Below, piece after piece: positions 23,237-25,458 of a stretch of DNA of 25,458 nucleotides. Source of the DNA: a virus; IMG/VR virus record IMGVR_UViG_3300037245_000418, positions 1-25,458 of that record; one strand, 5' to 3'. Both the position numbers and the translations under genes were made by a program. Under the pieces are notes generated by a model. That model saw only the letters and a program-made list of their open reading frames with translations. It searched no databases and was not told the origin of the DNA. Within the stretch, counting starts at the first letter, position 1. Each line of letters starts with the position of its first letter.

Positions 23237-23487
23237 TATTCTATCTCCTTAAAACTTATCGTTTCGTATAATTCATCTTCTGTTATTTCGCCAGCGTGAG
23301 CCTTGTCATGGCAAGCCCTGCACAGCCCTATAAGGTTCTCAATACAGTCTGCTTCTGGGTTGCCACCCATGCCTTTAGCTGTTATATGGTGGATGTCAAT
23401 AGCAGGCTGGCTACATATCTCACACACGACATCCTCTTGGACTTGGTAGCCGTGGAATTCAAGATATATCTTTGTGTGCTTTTGCAT
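23236..23487 (-). CDS. HNH endonuclease, 83 aa
   Basis: This is a compact HNH protein: Cys22-x2-Cys25, DIHHI (His33, His34), Asn51 in ENLIGLC, and Cys56-x2-Cys59-His60-x3-His64. Cys pairs hold structural zinc; His and Asn would form the beta-beta-alpha-metal active site. ATG 23487 is chosen because AAGGA lies 5 bases before it and because family members start near KH-KIYLEFHGY. ATG 23520 would add 11 residues without a good ribosome site. The N-terminus overlaps the second HNH gene by 29 bases. Confidence 0.85.
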   Translation of the reverse strand: MQKHTKIYLEFHGYQVQEDVVCEICSQPAIDIHHITAKGMGGNPEADCIENLIGLCRACHDKAHAGEITEDELYETISFKEIE

Positions 23488-23752
23488 GGCAATCCTTGCA
23501 TAAGGGTTTTTGTGGGACATTCAACAGGCGTTCTCTTATTAAATCAAAGATGCCATCCCAATCTATGCCGTCCGTATGGTGGACTTCCAGTTTAACTTCC
23601 CTGCCTTTAGCCACACTCTGCTTTACGCCACACTCTGCACAACAGTAGCTAGTGGACTTAAGAGCCTTAGCCCGTTCCCTTGACCTCATCCATAACAGGC
23701 GTAGGGCGGCGCGTATCTTACTGTTAGGTGTGTATGGTAGCTTCTTACCCAT
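23459..23752 (-). CDS. HNH endonuclease, podophage type, 97 aa
   Basis: The opening YTPNSKIRAALRLLWMRSRERAKAL, then C38-x2-C41, VKLEVHHTDGIDWDGI (His58, His59), and LCKDCHAKAH (Cys85, Cys88, His89, His93), is typical of small phage HNH proteins. The Asn of HNH is not obvious; Asp70 or Asn78 may stand in. It is a different subfamily from the HNH gene directly downstream. The start overlaps the preceding stop (TAATG) with AAGGA 7 bases upstream. Confidence 0.83.
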   Translation of the reverse strand: MGKKLPYTPNSKIRAALRLLWMRSRERAKALKSTSYCCAECGVKQSVAKGREVKLEVHHTDGIDWDGIFDLIRERLLNVPQKPLCKDCHAKAHKDIS

Positions 23753-24039
23753 TACTCTGTCCTTTCCTTAAGCCATTCACCATAAGTCTCACACCCCAAG
23801 CAAGGCTCTTTCAGAGAGCAGTTACAGGCCGGGTCGCAGGGGCAGGGGTGGAGGTTGTGCGGACTGACCGTTATGCAACGCTTAGAGCAAGGCTGATTAA
23901 CATGTACCGATGATACGTTGTGGCACATGGTTACATTTCGTTCCTGCCTCTGGAACTGACACTCTGGCAGGAAACTTACTTTCTTCGCTGTTTCTATCGC
24001 TTCTTCAAAGCTTATTATCTTGCCTGGTTTCTTTGCCAT
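23752..24039 (-). CDS. Cysteine-rich protein, 95 aa
   Basis: ATG 24039 is preferred over upstream ATGs (24066, 24111) because AAGGA lies 8 bases before it and this avoids overlapping the neighbour. After a basic helical start (MAKKPGKIISFEEAIETAKK) the protein has ten Cys in residues 27-83, including CPC, CNC and CLGC groups, plus several His. It could bind two or three zinc ions or an Fe-S cluster. No named family was recognised. Its stop overlaps the HNH start, so it may be made together with the nuclease. Confidence 0.68.
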   Translation of the reverse strand: MAKKPGKIISFEEAIETAKKVSFLPECQFQRQERNVTMCHNVSSVHVNQPCSKRCITVSPHNLHPCPCDPACNCSLKEPCLGCETYGEWLKERTE

Positions 24040-24043
24040 CTTC

Positions 24044-24427
24044 TTATTCCTTAATACTCGGTACATTGATTGGTTTCCAGTGAGTGACTCGCGTATCTTT
24101 AAATTTTCCAACAGAAATCATAAATATTGCGCTATCGCCAAACCTGAACATTCCATTACACTTGACTACATGGAAACGCCCATTTTCTTCCGGCAACCTA
24201 TCCGCCACACTCACCCACTCATGCTCTTTAACCTGGTCTTCCAGCTCCGCCACCCTACACTTAAGACAAACCTTGTCCCGTGTCAGCCTGTAGTTCTTCC
24301 CGCACTTGCACAGGGTCATGGTGTGGAGCGTGGCGGACTTGAGGCAGGCGAGTTCTTTCTCCAACTCCACAACCTGGTCACATTTAAGTGCGTAGCCTTT
24401 TACTAAGTCATCATAATTATTTTCCAT
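24044..24427 (-). CDS. DUF551-domain protein with zinc-ribbon/coiled-coil N-terminus, 127 aa
   Basis: Residues about 70-124 carry DUF551 signatures: EWVSVADRLPEENGRF, then GDSAIFM, GKFKDTRVTHWKP. DUF551 is common in phages and has no known function. The first half is a coiled coil (VVELEKELACL) broken by a four-Cys site (C40, C42, C54, C57). The start chosen is ATG 24427, not 24433, because GAAAGG is 8 bases before the former and only 2 before the latter. It follows a strong hairpin in the minus-strand transcript. Confidence 0.8.
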   Translation of the reverse strand: MENNYDDLVKGYALKCDQVVELEKELACLKSATLHTMTLCKCGKNYRLTRDKVCLKCRVAELEDQVKEHEWVSVADRLPEENGRFHVVKCNGMFRFGDSAIFMISVGKFKDTRVTHWKPINVPSIKE

Positions 24428-24444
24428 CTTCATTACCTTTCAAT

Positions 24445-24468
24445 GGGGCAGGACTGATTGCCTGCCCC
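24445..24468 (-). promoter_or_regulatory. Strong intergenic hairpin upstream of the DUF551 gene
   Basis: GGGGCAGG (24445-24452) and CCTGCCCC (24461-24468) are perfect inverted repeats with an 8-base loop. An outer T-G and A-T pair makes ten. In the minus-strand transcript it follows the stop of the SH3-like gene and is immediately followed by ATTGAAAGG, the next ribosome site. No U-tract is present. Confidence 0.6.
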
Positions 24469-24481
24469 GTGCTATGGGGTT

Positions 24482-25066
24482 CTACCAATCTAAATCGTCA
24501 TCGTCATCTTCGGTTAGGGCGGGGGCTGGGGCGGGTTCGAGGGAGTCGGTATTAAGCCAATAAGAGCCATGCTTATCAGTGTCTACTTGAACAGTGCTGT
24601 CTCCGGTTGATATTAGAAGAACCTTACCAGATAAGCCCATGTCCTCTGCATTCCACGATATTGTGCCGGAAACCTTCTTAACCACCTTCACCTCATCGCC
24701 TACCTTGAACTGGGGGCGGGCGAAGTAGGCTTTAAGGGCGTCGAAACCTTCTTGATACGTTGTCGGGTGATACTCTGTTTTATCGACCAATGTAGCAGAG
24801 CTTATTGAATCGCTGAGCCACTTCATATTGACAGGTTTGTTGTAGTAATCAATGCCACAAGCCTTACTAATAGCAATCCACCTTAAATCGCCATCTCTGC
24901 TAAGTATCATCCCAATGTCTTCGTCGTCTTCAACCACATCCCCCACAGCAGGGGAGTAGGGCTTAGGCTCTGGAGCAACAGGAGCATCCTGTAAGGGGGT
25001 AAGGACACGGGGCGTCACCGCACTTTGATCGGTCAGGTTCTCGCTCTGACCTGCTTTGGGTAGCAT
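24482..25066 (-). CDS. SH3-like domain protein with acidic C-terminal tip, 194 aa
   Basis: The start is ATG 25066, overlapping the upstream TGA (TGATG). The N-terminal 40 residues are Pro/Gln-rich and disordered. The middle contains DIGMILSRDGDLRWIAIS and is unassigned. Residues near 120-180 form an SH3-like barrel (FKVGDEVKVVKKVSG, DMGLSGKVLLIS, YWLNTDSLEP). The protein ends in EDDDDDLDW, an acidic run closed by an aromatic residue, as in single-stranded DNA binding proteins, where this tip recruits partners. There is no recognisable OB fold, so an SSB function is only a suggestion. Confidence 0.7.
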   Translation of the reverse strand: MLPKAGQSENLTDQSAVTPRVLTPLQDAPVAPEPKPYSPAVGDVVEDDEDIGMILSRDGDLRWIAISKACGIDYYNKPVNMKWLSDSISSATLVDKTEYHPTTYQEGFDALKAYFARPQFKVGDEVKVVKKVSGTISWNAEDMGLSGKVLLISTGDSTVQVDTDKHGSYWLNTDSLEPAPAPALTEDDDDDLDW

Positions 25067-25335
25067 CAAAAAGGGCGGGCGGCTACCTCAATATCTTCCA
25101 TCTTCACTTTCAGGCCACCTTTAATCAGCTTCTCGATGTCTTTACGAGCCTGATAGATAGCCAAGTCTTCGCTGTAGAAGCCCTTGTAAAGCACGTCGTC
25201 CAGAACGGGGACTTCTTCCGTCTCGATAAGCATGTTAGTGCCCTTGTGGGTTGTGAGGACTATCGCTTTGGCGTTAATCTTGTAACTGCTTTTGGTTCTC
25301 GTTGATACATATACTGGTGTTGATGTTGTACTCAT
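25066..25335 (-). CDS. Hypothetical protein, 89 aa
   Basis: AAGGAG lies 8 bases before ATG 25335. The protein begins with a Ser/Thr-rich, beta-like segment (TSTPVYVSTRTKSSY) and INAKAIVLTTHKG, followed by an acidic loop and a helix (SEDLAIYQARKDIEKLIKGG). It ends AARPF. It is translationally coupled to the SH3-like gene. No metal site or membrane segment is visible and no family was recognised. Confidence 0.65.
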   Translation of the reverse strand: MSTTSTPVYVSTRTKSSYKINAKAIVLTTHKGTNMLIETEEVPVLDDVLYKGFYSEDLAIYQARKDIEKLIKGGLKVKMEDIEVAARPF

Positions 25336-25458
25336 TGTAATACTCCTTCATTAAAGTTATGCCCGTATGGGCGTTAGTTGATATGCCCCAGACAAACCCA
25401 CGCTGGCTAGAGCGGGAGATGGTGCTATGGACACCTTGGATTTGCTGGGGTTTAATTG
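25336..25458 (-). promoter_or_regulatory. Leader region at the right edge with GCCC-GTAT-GGGC hairpin
   Basis: This stretch precedes the 89-aa gene. It holds a short hairpin GCCC-GTAT-GGGC (25361-25372), extendable by T-G and A-T pairs. CCCCAG near 25386 and CTGGGG near 25446 are a more distant inverted repeat. A minus-strand frame is open from the edge to TAA at 25357 (33 codons); it could be the end of another gene, but its last codons lie inside the hairpin, so it is not called. No clear promoter was found. Confidence 0.4.

Noticed and set aside
23236-23520. ATG 23520 as start of the first HNH gene
   Set aside because: It lacks a good ribosome site and lengthens the overlap to 62 bases; ATG 23487 has AAGGA at 5 bases and matches the usual N-terminus of the family.
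23752-24111. Longer form of the Cys-rich protein starting at 24111
   Set aside because: It would overlap the DUF551 gene by 68 bases; ATG 24039 has a clear AAGGA and begins right after that gene ends.
25336-25458. tRNA-like sequence at the right edge
   Set aside because: No T-arm GTTCGA-type motif, anticodon stem or CCA-adjacent acceptor stem could be built.

Overview
The window is a late-gene and accessory-gene segment of a short-tailed (podovirus-type) bacteriophage. No bacterial housekeeping gene, tRNA, insertion sequence or CRISPR array was seen. The plus-strand genes follow the order of T7-like and Bordetella BPP-1-like podoviruses: end of a probable portal gene, Bbp19-like protein, scaffold, major capsid protein, head-surface proteins, tail tubular proteins A and B, a T7-type fibre with a beta-helix, a GNAT-like protein, internal virion (ejection) proteins, and further tail or decoration proteins. 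A lipobox lipoprotein, a Lar-like protein and DUF551 suggest a Gram-negative host. Relatives of several structural proteins are common in aquatic podoviruses, but the host cannot be named from this sequence.

Layout. Plus strand, 1-20841: (1) 1-981, end of the upstream gene and small coupled genes, including an unusual long out-of-phase overlap at 685-860. (2) 981-5428, head genes, with a structured 143-base leader before the capsid gene and GC-rich hairpins in the next gaps. (3) 5430-8940, tail tube. (4) 8942-11449, receptor-binding fibre. (5) 11449-17376, GNAT-like protein and DNA-ejection proteins. (6) 17373-20293, repeat-bearing fibre-like and beta-rich virion proteins. (7) 20304-20841, three small genes: a membrane coiled-coil protein, a 31-residue lysine-rich peptide and a short coiled coil. 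Most starts overlap the preceding stop (TAATG or ATGA), so translation is probably coupled along one long late transcript.

Minus strand, 25335 down to 20897: eleven small accessory genes converge on the structural operon. They include an SH3-like protein with an SSB-like acidic tail, a DUF551 protein, a Cys-rich protein, two HNH endonucleases in tandem, a putative permuted papain-like hydrolase, a Lar-like zinc-ribbon protein, a lipoprotein, a conserved phage protein and a zinc-ribbon protein. A strong hairpin at 20862-20894 lies between the two convergent units. No terminase, polymerase, integrase, endolysin or reverse transcriptase is present; these would lie outside the window.

No complete new defence or mobile system was found. 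The most unusual features are the hairpin-rich leader of the capsid gene, whose alternative pairings could hide its ribosome-binding site; the recurring GC hairpins just upstream of Shine-Dalgarno sequences on both strands; the 59-codon gene overlap; and a 64-residue duplication kept at protein level but recoded at DNA level.
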